Shown here in pieces: positions 12,105 through 23,500 of a DNA stretch of 64,000 bases. The first letter of the stretch is position 1, and every line of letters starts with the position of its first letter. A model generated the notes under the pieces. The model saw only the letters and a program-made list of their open reading frames with translations. It did not search any database and had not been told where the DNA came from. The position numbers and the translations under genes were made by a program. The stretch comes from Anagrus nilaparvatae (taxonomy: Eukaryota; Arthropoda; Insecta; Hymenoptera; Mymaridae), in assembly GCA_022575985.1 (NCBI GenBank), contig JAKSXM010000007.1:17114501-17178500 (forward strand). Direction: 5' to 3'.

Positions 12105-12115
12105 TTTTTCTAAAA

Positions 12116-12661
12116 TAGCTAGCTTCGCTTTTCCCGTCATTGATGGTTTTTAGTATATGTAAAAAAGACGAATTGCGAATGCCAACATGATAAAAATAAT
12201 GTTTTAATTTGCACGGTAAACTTTTTAGAAAAATACTAATTTTTATCACGTTTTTATACTCTAATTTGGGAAGTATTATCTCAGACTTTATTTGTCATAA
12301 AAAAAAACTTGGTTGCCAAGCGGACTTCCGGTAGCAACAACCAATTTCTATTTTTATTATAGCCAGAATTTGGCATAAGTTAATTGCATCGTTCAATATG
12401 ATAGTACCTGAAGTTGTAATAAGCGCCACGAGTAGCGGTTATTAGTATATAGAGAAGGGGAGCACATTATTAGAAAAATAATATTGGTATTTTCTAAAAA
12501 ATAACAATTAAGAAATCTTTACAAATATATTTAGTTTCTTGGACTTTTTAATCATTTTTTTTCCAAAAAAGTGATTCATTGTCTAGAATAATTTTCCAGT
12601 AATAATCAACATGAGGTATCTAGCAGAGGTATAAATTTTTATCAAAGGTAAATAAATATCT
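12116..12661 (+). repeat. Duplicated block X, copy 1 (Helitron-like end)
   Basis: This block aligns with 59299-59731. Both start with TAGCTTCGCT, a CCGTC/GACGG-like hairpin and a degraded CTAG (TTTTTAG here). Both continue through 'tttaatttgcacggtaaact' and 'ttatctcagacttta' to 'taatcaac'. The start resembles the 3' end of the Helitron family at 8403, so the block probably adjoins an old, decayed Helitron terminus. No gene is present. Confidence 0.55.
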
Positions 12662-13699
12662 TTGGTTTTATTTAAACAGAAAAATCATGAATCATTTGGT
12701 TAAGATAAATTCTCTCAGGATCTAGATTCCAATATCTATGGTTTCAATTTTTTTTTTTAAATTCAATGCCTTTAAAAGATACAATATCTCATTTTATTTT
12801 TTTCTTATCCAAAAATTCCCTTTACATGGCGGTAGATAGTTTTTAGTCACTTGGAATTTCTTATCAACTTATTGTATTGTTCACGTAATACGAATATTTG
12901 AATTAATTTTAATAATTCATCTATTCGTTGCTAGGTCTAAAAATATGAGAATAATTTAAATCAAATAATAAACCTATATTTTTTTAATTCTTATAAGAAT
13001 TGAACTCAAATATAAAAAACTTATAACCGGTTTGTGTAAACACAACCTAAATGCATGGAACATGTTTATTTACAGCTGAGCGCTAGGTATAATGCATAAA
13101 TGCTACGCAAAATTACCATACAGTTTGCTATTTTTATAACTTGTATTTATCACTTTTACTAGATGTAAAGATTTCTCAGTAAAATTATAAATGTAATATA
13201 AATTAATTTAAAATTATTAATGAAATTAATAAAATTATAAAAATTATAAATAATTTAAAATAAATAATTAATTAATTATCAAAAAATTAATTAGTGTAAG
13301 AAAATATTTTGTATTTTTCAGGTGATTTTGACATATTTTATAATAGATTTTTTTAATTGCCCTCAAAATGATAGGCAATACGGTTATAAAGTCACTGAAT
13401 ACCTAAATGGGGCTCTCGGAACCATTGTTTCTGGGTAATGCTAAAAGTAGATGCAATAGCATTGAAAAATTTCACCCATATTTTTACGTAAAAATTTAGG
13501 TAAAAATTTACGTAATTTTTTACCTAATTTTTTACGTAAATTTTTACATAACTTCTTCGTTTTGGGTTATTTAAAAAAAAATGTCAAATTATTATTAATT
13601 AAAAGATTAGAAGGTGAAATTGTGCAATAATTGCAAGAAATTAGGCTTGAATGCAAAATAATTATTTTTAAAAGAACTTTAAAATTGATAAACTTGTAA
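12662..13699. other. AT-rich non-coding stretch with ACGTAAAAATT palindromic run
   Basis: No gene is supported. At 13480-13560 several copies of TTTTTACGTAAAAATT alternate with TTTTTACC-type variants, giving many overlapping self-complementary words. A related style of repeat is seen at 19435-19610. Confidence 0.5.
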
Positions 13700-14077
13700 A
13701 TTGACAAAATTGGTGGTGAAAATATCGATTATATATTAGCAAGCATAGGAAAATGTAAAAATTTTAAATTTTTAGATATTAGCAATTCTGGATTTACAAA
13801 TATTGGTATTAGAGGTATAAATGTACATTCAGATTTAATTATTTTAAATGTCTCCAAAACAGATATTATGAATGATTGGCGAATAGAATCAGTTAAAAAA
13901 CTACTAAAACTTCAAGAACTGAATATTGTGACATGTAGAAATTTAACGCCTAAATTCATAAAAATGACAAATTATGTAAAAAGTAATCGTAAGGATAATT
14001 TTATCTTAAAAATAACTCATAATAATCATGATATTTATCAAATGGCTCCTAATGCTTTACCTTTAACAAAGCTTTAA
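13700..14077 (+). pseudogene. Decayed 3' exon of an F-box/LRR gene
   Basis: An open frame of about 125 codons runs from just after a stop at 13697-13699 to a stop at 14075-14077. It shows two or three LRRs of the cysteine-containing RNI type (motifs such as KNFKFLDISNSGFTNIGI and LQELNIVTCRNLTP). The C-terminal KDNFILKI closely matches KDNHILKI in F-box/LRR gene A at 33.8 kb. No F-box, start exon or upstream LRRs are found before it. It is therefore a detached fragment of the same subfamily as gene A, probably non-functional. Confidence 0.7.
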
Positions 14078-14310
14078 TTTTTTGATGATTAAAGATATTT
14101 TGGAAAACTATTAGTCTAACATGAAATATTATAAGCATATAAATTTTTTGTTTTTTAATTGCATGAATAAAAATAATTTTTTTAGACATAATAATGTATT
14201 GTACAAAAAATTTTTAAATTTAACTCCGATCGAGTCACTTGATTTTTAAAAATGATAATGCTGATAAAATTTTGTTGTGAATATTTTAATTATTATAACA
14301 ATTTAAATAC

Positions 14311-15555
14311 CCTGCCAACTAGCTGGCACTAAGGTTCCTTAAACAATAAGCTAAATACTTCAATATGCCACACATATCACCGATTACAACCATGCAATCA
14401 TACACTCATTTCTATTAACTTTTAAAAGTTAAAAGAAAATTTATGTATTGAATTTAACTAAATCTATTTTTTTCAAATAAAATCTAACGTAATTCATTGG
14501 ATAATAATTATTCAATATAGTACTTTCATGGAATTAAATGAAGTATTACACAAAAAAAAAAAAAATATTGCAGTTTAAAAAAACTTTTTTAATTTTGAGA
14601 AATAAATTTTGGAAAAATTCGGTATCAGATCCAAAAAATTACAATAAACGAACTGTCTAAAATCTCATAGAAATAAATTAGGTACTACATCCAAAAAGAA
14701 AAAAAAATTTGGTGTTTTTTGTATTTTTTTGTGAAAAAAAATTTAGGAAAAAAATTTTTCAAAAAATTAAGTATCAGATTCGAGATATCGAGTAAAAACT
14801 ATTCCTTTAAATATAAGTACTTTCGTGGAAATAAATGAGGTATTACATCCAAATTAAAAAAAAAAAAAAAGTACCTACAGCTTTTTTGGTGAAAAAATTT
14901 TTGAAAAAAAAATTAGGTCTTCATTTCATAACGGTTGTGAAACATCGCCGGTTGCAATATTTTCAGATATTAGTACTTTCATGGAATTAAATGAGGTATT
15001 ACACCCCAAAAAAAAAAAAAAATATTGCAGGTTTTTTAATTTTTTTGTTTCTTTAATTTTGAGAAAAAATTTTTGAAAAAATTCGGTATCAGATCCAAAA
15101 AATGACTATAAACAAACTTTCTAAAACTAGTACTTTCATAGAAATAAATTAGGTACTACGTCCAAAAAGAAAAAAAAAATTGGTGTTTTATGTATTTTTT
15201 CGTGAAAAAAATTTTGGGAAAAAAATTTTCAAAAAATTAAGTATCAGATTCGAGATATAGAGTAAAAACCATACTTTCAAATATAAGTACTTTCGTGGAA
15301 ACAAATGAGGTATTACATCCAAATTAAAAAAAAAAAAGTACCTAGAGCTTTTTTGGTGAAAAAATTTTTGAAAAAAAAATTAGGTCTTAATTTCATAATG
15401 TTTGTGAAATATCACCAATTACATACGTACATAGACACACACACAAAGACACACACATACATACATACTTTTTTTAAAAACCGGTTTTTTAGCTTCCTGG
15501 GGTCTCAAAACGTGCTTATATGTCAAAAAATCAAAAATCGAATTTTGACGTATAT
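14311..15555 (+). mobile_element. GGTTCCTC repeat family, copy c
   Basis: The left end reads CCTGCCAACTAGCTGGCACT then AAGGTTCCTT. The body contains four or five diverged tandem units of roughly 150-330 bases, each with 'tagtactttcatgg', 'aggtattacatcc' and 'attaggtctta'. A mixed AC microsatellite follows (15422-15468), then 'ttagcttcctggggtctcaa'. The terminal palindrome is lost. The frame at 15305-15580 recurs at 30769 and 61949 only because the repeat does, so it is not a gene. Confidence 0.65.
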
Positions 15556-16859
15556 GTATTTTTTAAAACTGCATTTTTAGATAGCATGTTTGTAATTTAC
15601 AAAAAAAAAAATAAGTTTCTGTAGAAAAAAACTTTCTTATATATTAAAAACTGAAAAGATTAAAATAAAAAGGCTGTAAGTAGCCTTAAATAACTGAGAT
15701 AAAATTAAAAAAACTTTTCTGATTTAACAAATAAAATATTTTAAAATATTTTTTTTTCTTTTTTTTTAATTACTTATAAGAATTAGGACAAAGTTATTAT
15801 TTTTTTATAGAAAATTTTTTGGATATAAAGAAAAAAAACAATTTTGTTTCTTGTGAAAAAAAAAATTGTTTAGTTTTGAGTCCGGCCTTTCCCCACTCCA
15901 AAAGAAAATTGGCGTTGTTGAACTTTAGGCCCGGCTTGAATTGAAAATAAGTAAAATTTTTGCATAAACTATAATAATTAACATTAAAAACCATTTAAAA
16001 ATTAAAATAACTATTTAAAATACCTATTTCAACAAATATTTTAATAATTCGAATTTTTAAAACGGAGGATAGGTTAATTACTAGATTACCGCGGACATGT
16101 GTGAGACTGAGCGAAGCCACTGAAAATTTATAGATTTATCTACCCTTGGAATCGGATTTCATGAATGATGATGTATGATCATGCATGAAGCTATACATTA
16201 TAATACATGAGCATACGTGGGCATTCACAAAGTTGAAAAATGTGTCTCTACATGTTTATACGTTTTCATACATGAACTTTAATTTTAAGGTATTATCTTC
16301 TATTAAAATCGAGAAATGTCAGAAGAATTTTGAGGCACTTAATTCCGATTGGTCAATCGTCAGCTGTTATTCATTTAGAAATTAATACTAGCGCGCTCTG
16401 GCGGTGTAAAAATTAAACCTTATACTGTTCTGTTATTTTTAATGGCGCGCATTTAAAAATTTTTTTAAATTAAATTATTTATATATTATAAATAACAATA
16501 TAAAAAGTAACTTTTATGTTAAATGTTTATTTATATTTAATTAAATGTTTTATATATAAAAATGTTATCATTAAATTAATTTTTAAAACTTATGTTTAAT
16601 AAAAATAAAATAAAAGTTATAGTATAGTTACTCGTCACCACCAGATTTGGTATACAATAAATTTTTGTGTCGCTGATCACGAATTTCGGGGTAATTTATT
16701 TAAGAAATGAGCGCTTCGCCCTTAAATCAGCAAAACCTACCTGAATAAGGGATATTTTTGATAAATTTCACGTTTTGGCTAAATAAAAAATTAGTTATTT
16801 TATGAGGGATCCATTTATGAAATAAGTGATGTAAAGTTATAATACATCAAATGGGAAGG
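15556..16859. other. AT-rich non-coding stretch
   Basis: No gene or well-defined repeat is recognised. A patch of ATG/CAT-rich words lies at about 16160-16270, and an isolated GC-richer phrase 'gcgcgctctggcggtg' near 16391. Confidence 0.5.
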
Positions 16860-17256
16860 TGTACAGGTCCCGAGGTGCGTAGCACCGAGGGACTGTGATC
16901 GCATAATTTATTGGTAAAATATACAGTTATATCAAGGGTTAATTCATACATAATTTTATTTTAAAATTGCGTTAAAGTAACCCCCCAATGAGTAAAAGTA
17001 ACTTAAAAAAATAAATTTTTTTTTTATTTTCCTTTTATAGAAATAACTTTTTTGTATTCGTCAATTATAGCCATTTTTTAACATTCGAATATTTAGCTTA
17101 TACTCAAAAATGAAGATTATGTATAAATAAAATAGACAATTTGTTTTATTAATTAAATATTTGTTTGAAGTTTAAATTGTTTCTCATTTAAAATTGAATT
17201 TGAGGGGGTTGGCGCGCTTTAGCGCGCAGGGGGCTTGCCCCCTAGTTATACAAAAA
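16860..17256 (+). mobile_element. Hairpin-rich Helitron-like fragment
   Basis: It starts with the hairpin CCCGAGGTGCGTAGCACC (about 16869). It ends with two GC-rich hairpins in tandem, GGCGCGCTTTAGCGCGC and GGGGGCTTGCCCCC, followed directly by TAGT (17210-17256). Hairpin then CTAG-T is Helitron-like. The compact double hairpin differs from the family at 8403 and could belong to a distinct Helitron-like lineage. No coding was seen. Confidence 0.45.
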
Positions 17257-17524
17257 ATCTCAGAAATAAGATTTTTAACATTTCTTAAATTTAAAAAAAG
17301 TTTTGTTTTCTACTTGACTATACATGATAACACAATATTATACACGTGAATGTAAAAAATGATAAATTTATTATTGCGCGCGGACTTCTTTATTGTTGTT
17401 GTTTCTGAACGAGTCGAAAAACATAAGAAAATGAACTTTCTTCGTTTCCAGGAGGTTTTCGGGGTCGAGAAAAACGAATTTCAGATTAAAAAATTTCAAT
17501 TTTTCACTCTAAAATATTCTCATA

Positions 17525-18102
17525 CAAATGTTTATGGATAAACATATTTATTATGTTAAAAAAAACATGCTGATTATCCTCCGTTAATTCCAATGGGCCT
17601 TCTGGGCCTAGAAACGCAGGGCTCGATGTTATAAAATAGGGTTTTTTTTGGGAATTTTCAATAAAACCCCAAAATCACGCAAGTCAACCAAATTAATATC
17701 AATAATTCTTTCATCACCATAGCCTAATTTGAAGCTTGTGGAAGTTTTATGAGACTTATAAAACCTGTTTTCGTAAAAAATTACAAATTTGGCAGCAATT
17801 TAAAAATTGGTCATTTTTAGCAAAAAATAACCATTTGGTTAATTGGATATAGTGATGAAAGAATCAGTGATAAAAAATTGTGGTTTATGGCGTATGAAAG
17901 GTGACACTTATACCAAAAAAATAAAACCAACCAAAAATGTTTTGGTTAACATGGGAAGTTGTAGCGTTATATTGAAAATAACCAAAAAACCCTATTATAT
18001 AAAATTGAGCCCTGCGTTTCTAGGCCCAGAAGGCCCATTGGAATTAACCGAGGTTAGCCGGCATGTTTTTTCAACATAATAAACTCGTTCATAAACATTT
18101 GG
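17525..18102. mobile_element. MITE with TIRs of about 120 bp
   Basis: Left arm 17525-17650 and right arm 17985-18102 are reverse complements with small gaps, sharing 'ttaattccaatgggccttct' and 'tagaaacgcagggctc'. Outer parts also match: 'aaatgtttatg' and 'tttattatgtt'. A decayed relative with 'cctagaaggcctgttggaat' occurs inside Helitron copy 2 near 37970. The open frame at 17843-18079 is part of the element and does not look like a gene. Confidence 0.75.
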
Positions 18103-18199
18103 TGTAATTTGGTGTTCGAAATGTATTGAACTCCCCTTGTTAATCGATTACCACCGGCGCGGCCAAAACGGGCCACTTTATTATAATTCAGAAACTTCT

Positions 18200-18600
18200 T
18201 TATATTATTAGCTCTAAATTTATATCTGGGGATTTTTGAGGTTGCTGATTTCAAATATGAACTCAAAAAAATCATAAAATTTCATCTAGGGGTGAAAAAT
18301 TAGGGTGAAAAGGTGTGAAAAATCAATTTTTATAAAAGGCTTTATTTTTACTTCAAAAACTCTATCGGGAAATTTTTCAGGTTGCTGATTTCAAATATGA
18401 CTATAAAAAAATTATAAAACTTCAACTAAGGGTGGAAAATTAGGATGAAAAAGGTAGAAAACACAGTTTCCTTAAAAGGCTTTATTTTTACTTGAAAAAC
18501 TGTATCCTGGGTTTCTGACGTTGCTTATTTCAAATATGACCATGAAAAAAAATCATAAAACTTCATCAAGGGGTAGACATTATGGTAAAAACAATTTCTC
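18200..18600 (+). repeat. Tandem repeat, about 141-bp unit, three copies
   Basis: 'ggttgctgatttcaaatatg' or close variants occur at 18239, 18380 and 18522, giving periods of 141 and 142. Each unit also has 'cataaaacttcat' and 'ggctttatttttac'. The third unit is diverged. Confidence 0.75.
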
Positions 18601-19434
18601 ATAAAAGTTAGATATTAATTTTCAAATTTCATAAAAGTTCTTTTTCAAATATGATTTTTCATATTATTTTTATTCTCACATACGAGTGTATTTTCATTTT
18701 TTAGGTACCCTTTACGTTATTGGGATTCCGTTACTATTATACTTTGTTATTACATAATCTTTATATTTGAAAGAAACATTTCAGACAAACCTACATATTT
18801 AATTCAAAACTTTAGATCAATGGTTTTGAAAAAATTTTGATTTTTCTACCCAAAGGTTAATTTTTTTGCTTTTTTCATGTTTAATCTGGATCTTGTGCAA
18901 AATTTAATCATTAAGACTATTTAATTTATAAGTAAATTTGTTCTCAGATTAAAATTTTAAAGATTTAAGGTGAAAGAGAACCAAGTAATTTTTATTTTCC
19001 CTTCTTTTTTAAGCTCCGAAAATTTTTATTTGAATTTAATTAACTTTATCCTCTTTTGCCTTAGAATTTTTTAACTTAGAAATCAAACAAAAGAATTCCA
19101 ATTGTTTTGTTAAACAGTTCTTAACATTTATGTACGTAAAAAATGTTAGATGTTAAAAAATTTATTTACTATTAAAATTTTGTTTTAGTTCATTTCAATT
19201 GTGGCTTGTAAACAAAACTTGAAATTCCTAAACAAAGTTTTTACGGCTTTAAAATAACTTTTGAGATGAGAATACCTTCTGATATTTTAGTGTTAATACA
19301 AATGCCAAAATTATTTTTTACTCGTATATGAGTTTAGGAACGAAAAAATAAGGTAAGCTAAGGAGTACTTACCCCTCGGTTTCGAAAATATTGTTTCCAG
19401 GCTTATAAATACTCAAATCTAATGCGTGATAAAA
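18601..19434. other. AT-rich non-coding stretch
   Basis: Nothing beyond low-complexity AT-rich DNA is recognised here. Confidence 0.5.
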
Positions 19435-19612
19435 TCGTAAATTTACCATAAATATCGTAAATTTACGATTCGGTGGTAATATTACAATTATGTCGTAAAT
19501 TTACTATTTCAAAATCGTAAAATTACGATTTAAATGGTAAATTTACGATTTTTTTAGTAAATTTACGACAAAATCGTAATTTTATGACTATTTCGTATAT
19601 TTACCATAGGGT
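19435..19612. repeat. Palindromic short-unit repeat (ATCGTAAATTTACGAT)
   Basis: At least eight overlapping words of the form CGTAAATTTAC, ATCGTAAATTTACGAT or GGTAAATTTACGA occur in about 180 bases. Because the unit is self-complementary, the block can fold into alternative hairpins. It ends near 'aacagtg', the inverted start of the CACTG elements in this window, so it may be the remains of one. Confidence 0.6.
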
Positions 19613-20579
19613 ATTTTTAACAGTGAAGTTATTATTTAACATGCTTTACTTTTAAATTTGAACTCTTTTTTTCATGTTAATAAATAATTGCATATAACTT
19701 TTATAACATTTTATTAAAGATATGTTAAGGACCTGAAATTTTAAATTTAATTTGAAATTATTAAAACAATATAATCATTACAATATACATTTCCTTTGTC
19801 ATTTTATCACATTTTGTTTATTTTATTTACTAAAAAAATTAATAATTTTATAATTTCATAACTAATATATTACATTTGATATGAATTGTTTTTTATCTAC
19901 TTATTTCAATGTTAAAAAAAATTATTAAATCCTATATATATTAAAATGAAATAATTTAAAAAAATGACTATTTTTGATTTTATTGGACATGCATTTATGA
20001 AGAATTGTACGGACGAAAATACATGAAAGTGGTTTTAAAGTAATCTTTAAAGAAATATCTCCAGACCTTTTTTTAATTTTTAAAAAATATTTAAATGATT
20101 TCGAGAAATCAATATCAGAAGTTAGTGGTCGAAAACCCAAAGTAATTTCATTTTTTTTCACTAAAACTGATTTTTCTCAGGATCTAAGAGGTTTTTTGAG
20201 ACGAGGTTTAGTGCAAATTATTCCTTGGAAAAAATGCTATCGATTTGACGTTTTTTTTTTTAATTTGAGATCACGGTTCAGAGTTACAACTGTTTGAAGC
20301 TAAGAACTTCAAAATTAAAAAAATCAAAAAGTGGACATTTTCATCACATCAGATCTCGGAATGGATTGTATCAAAATGTAAAAACCAAGTTTCTTTGTAT
20401 TTATTAAACTCTTTTCTAATGCCACTTTTATTTTTTTTTAATTTCATTCATTCATTAAAGAGAAATATCAAAAAAACGACTTTTTTGAAATTTTTTATTT
20501 TTTTATATTTAGGACAGCTGATATACATTTTTTATATGATTTTATATATTTTATATTTTATTTTCTTAAAAAAAATCTA
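19613..20579. other. AT-rich non-coding stretch
   Basis: No gene or repeat is supported. Reading frames here are short and low in complexity. Confidence 0.5.
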
Positions 20580-23500
20580 AATGCTACCATTGCATAAAAA
20601 TATATAAAATTAAAAAAATATTTAAATGTAATCATTGTATAAAAATATTTGAAATTACAACTTTTCTATTAAACAAGAGACAGTTAGAAAAAAATTTATA
20701 ATGGCCAGTATGGCGTATAGTTTCTGGTAAAGTCAATAAAAAAATACAATTTTCTTATAAAACAAGACAAATACAAAAAAAATTTTAATGCAATCATTGC
20801 ATAAAAATTTTTGAAATTAAAAAAATATTTCAATGCAATCATTGCTAAAAAATTTTTGAAATTAAAAAAATATTTCAATACAATCATTGCTAAAAAATTT
20901 TTGAAATTAAAAAAATATTTCAATGCAATCATTGCATAAAAATTTTTGAAATTAAAAAAATATTTCAATGCAATCATTGCTAAAAAATTTTTGAAATTAA
21001 AAAAATATTTCAATGCAATTTTTAAAATTAAAAAAATATTTCAATGCAATCATTGCTAAAAAATTTTTGAAATTAAAAAAATATTTCAATGCAATCATTG
21101 CATAAAAATTTTTGAAATTAAAAAAATATTTCAATGCAATCATTGCTACAAAATTTTTGAAATTAAAAAAATATTTCAATGCAATCATTGCTACAAAATT
21201 TTTGAAATTAAAAAAATATTTCAATGCAATCATTGCATAAAAATTTTTCAAATTAAAAAAATATTTCAATGCAATCATTGCTAAAAAATTTTTGAAATTA
21301 AAAAAATATTTCAATGATTATTGCATAAAAATTTTTAAAATTAAAAAAATATTTCAATGCAATTATTGCATAAAAATTTTTAAAATTAAAAAAATATTTC
21401 AATGCAATCATTGCTAAAAAATTTTTGAAATTACAAAAGTATTTCCATGCAATCATTGCTAAAAAATTTTTAAAATTAAAAAAATATTTCAATGATTATT
21501 GCATAAAAATTTTTAAAATTAAAAAAATATTTCAATGCAATCATTGCTAAAAAATTTTTGAAATTAAAAAAATATTTCAATGCAATCGAAATTTCAATTG
21601 CAAAAAAATTTTTGAAATTAAAAAAATATTTCAATGCAATCATTACATAAAAATTTTTGAAATTAAAAAAATATTTTAATGCAATCATTGCATAAAAATT
21701 TTACCAATGCAATTATTGCATACAAATATTTTTAATTCCAACTTTTCTATAAAACTTTTATTTCACAAATAATAAAATGGCGTATAGTTTCTGCTAAAGT
21801 CAATAAAAATATTTCAATATTAACATTGCATAAAAATATTTGAAAGCCCTATTTTTATATATAAAAGAGCATTATTCAAAAAAATTTAGAATGAAGTACA
21901 GTTTCTGCTAAAGTCAATAATATTATTTCAATGCAATCATTGCATAAGAATATTTGAAATTCCAACTTTTGTATAAAACAGGACACTAATCGAAAAAAAT
22001 TTAGAATAGCGTTTAGTTTATGCTAAAGTCAAATAAAAATATTTCAATGCAATCATTGCATAAAAATATTTGAAATGCCAATTTTAATATATAACAAAGC
22101 ATTATTCAAAAAAAAATTTAGAATGGCGTATAGTTTCTGCTAAAGTCAATAAAAATATTTCAATATTAACATTGCATAAAAATATTTGAAATTACAACTT
22201 TTGTATAAAACAGTACACTAATCGAAAAAAATTTAGAATAGCGTTTAGTTTCTGCTAAAGTCGATAAAAATATTTCAATGTTAACATTGCATAAAAATAT
22301 TTGAAATTCCAACATTTGTATAAAACAGGACACTAATCGAAAAAAATTTAGAATAGCGTTTAGTTTCTGCTAAAGTCAATAAAAATATTTCTATGCTATC
22401 ATTGCTTAAAAATATTTTAAGTTATAACTTTTATATAAAACAGGACACTAATCGAAAAAAATTTAGAATAGCGTTTAGTTTCTGCTAAAGTCAACAAAAA
22501 TATTTGAATGCTATCATTGCTTAAAAATATTTTAAGTTACAACTTTTATATAAAACAGGACACTAATCGAAAAAAATTTCGAATGGCGTATAGTTTCTGC
22601 TAAAGTCAATAAAAATATTTCAATGCTATTATTGCATAAAAACTTTTGAAATTCCAACTTATGTATAAAACAGGATACTATTCCAAAAACATTCAGATTG
22701 ACGTATAGTTTCTGCCAAAGTCAATAAAAATATTTCAATGCAATCATTGCATAAAAATATTTGAAAAGCCATTTTTAATATATAACAAAGCATTATTCAA
22801 AAAAAAATTTAGTATGGCGTATAGTTTCTGCTAAAGTCAATAAAAATATTTCAATATTAAAATTGCATAAAAATATTTGAAAGCCCTATTTTTATATATA
22901 ATAGAGCATTATTCAAAAAAATTTAGAATGAAGTACAGTTTCTGCTAAAGTCAATAATATTATTTCAATGCAATCATTGCATAAGAATATTTGAAATTCC
23001 AACTTTTGTATAAAACAGGACACTAATCGAAAAAAATTTAGAATAGCGTTTAGTTTCTGCTAAAGTCAATAAAAATATTTCAATGTTAACATTGCATAAA
23101 AATATTTGAAATCCCAACTTTTGTATAAAACAGGATACTATTCCAAAAACATTCAGATTGACGTATAGTTTCTGCCAAAGTCAATAAAAATATTTCAATG
23201 CAATCATTGCATAAAAATATTTGAAATCCCAACTTTTGTATAAAACAGGACACTATTCCAAAAACATTCATATTGACGTATAGTTTCTGCCAAAGTCAAT
23301 AAAATATTTCAATGCAATAATTGCATAAGAATATTTGAAATTCCAACTTTTGTATAAAACAGGACACTAATCGAAAAAAATTTAGAATAGCGTTTAGTTT
23401 ATGCTAAAGTCAATAAAAATATTTCAATGCAATCATTGCATAAAAATATTTGAAATGCCAATTTTAATATATAACAAAGCATTATTCAAAAAAAAATTTA

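Noticed and set aside
15305..15580. Protein frame recurring at 15305, 30769 and 61949
   Set aside because: All three lie in copies of the GGTTCCTC repeat, including its AC microsatellite, and differ by indels as non-coding DNA does.
20696..21688. Minus-strand open frames encoding a 15-residue repeat rich in K, Y, F and N
   Set aside because: They follow from a 45-bp satellite whose length is a multiple of three. They break wherever a unit is shortened and have no start context or conservation beyond the DNA repeat.
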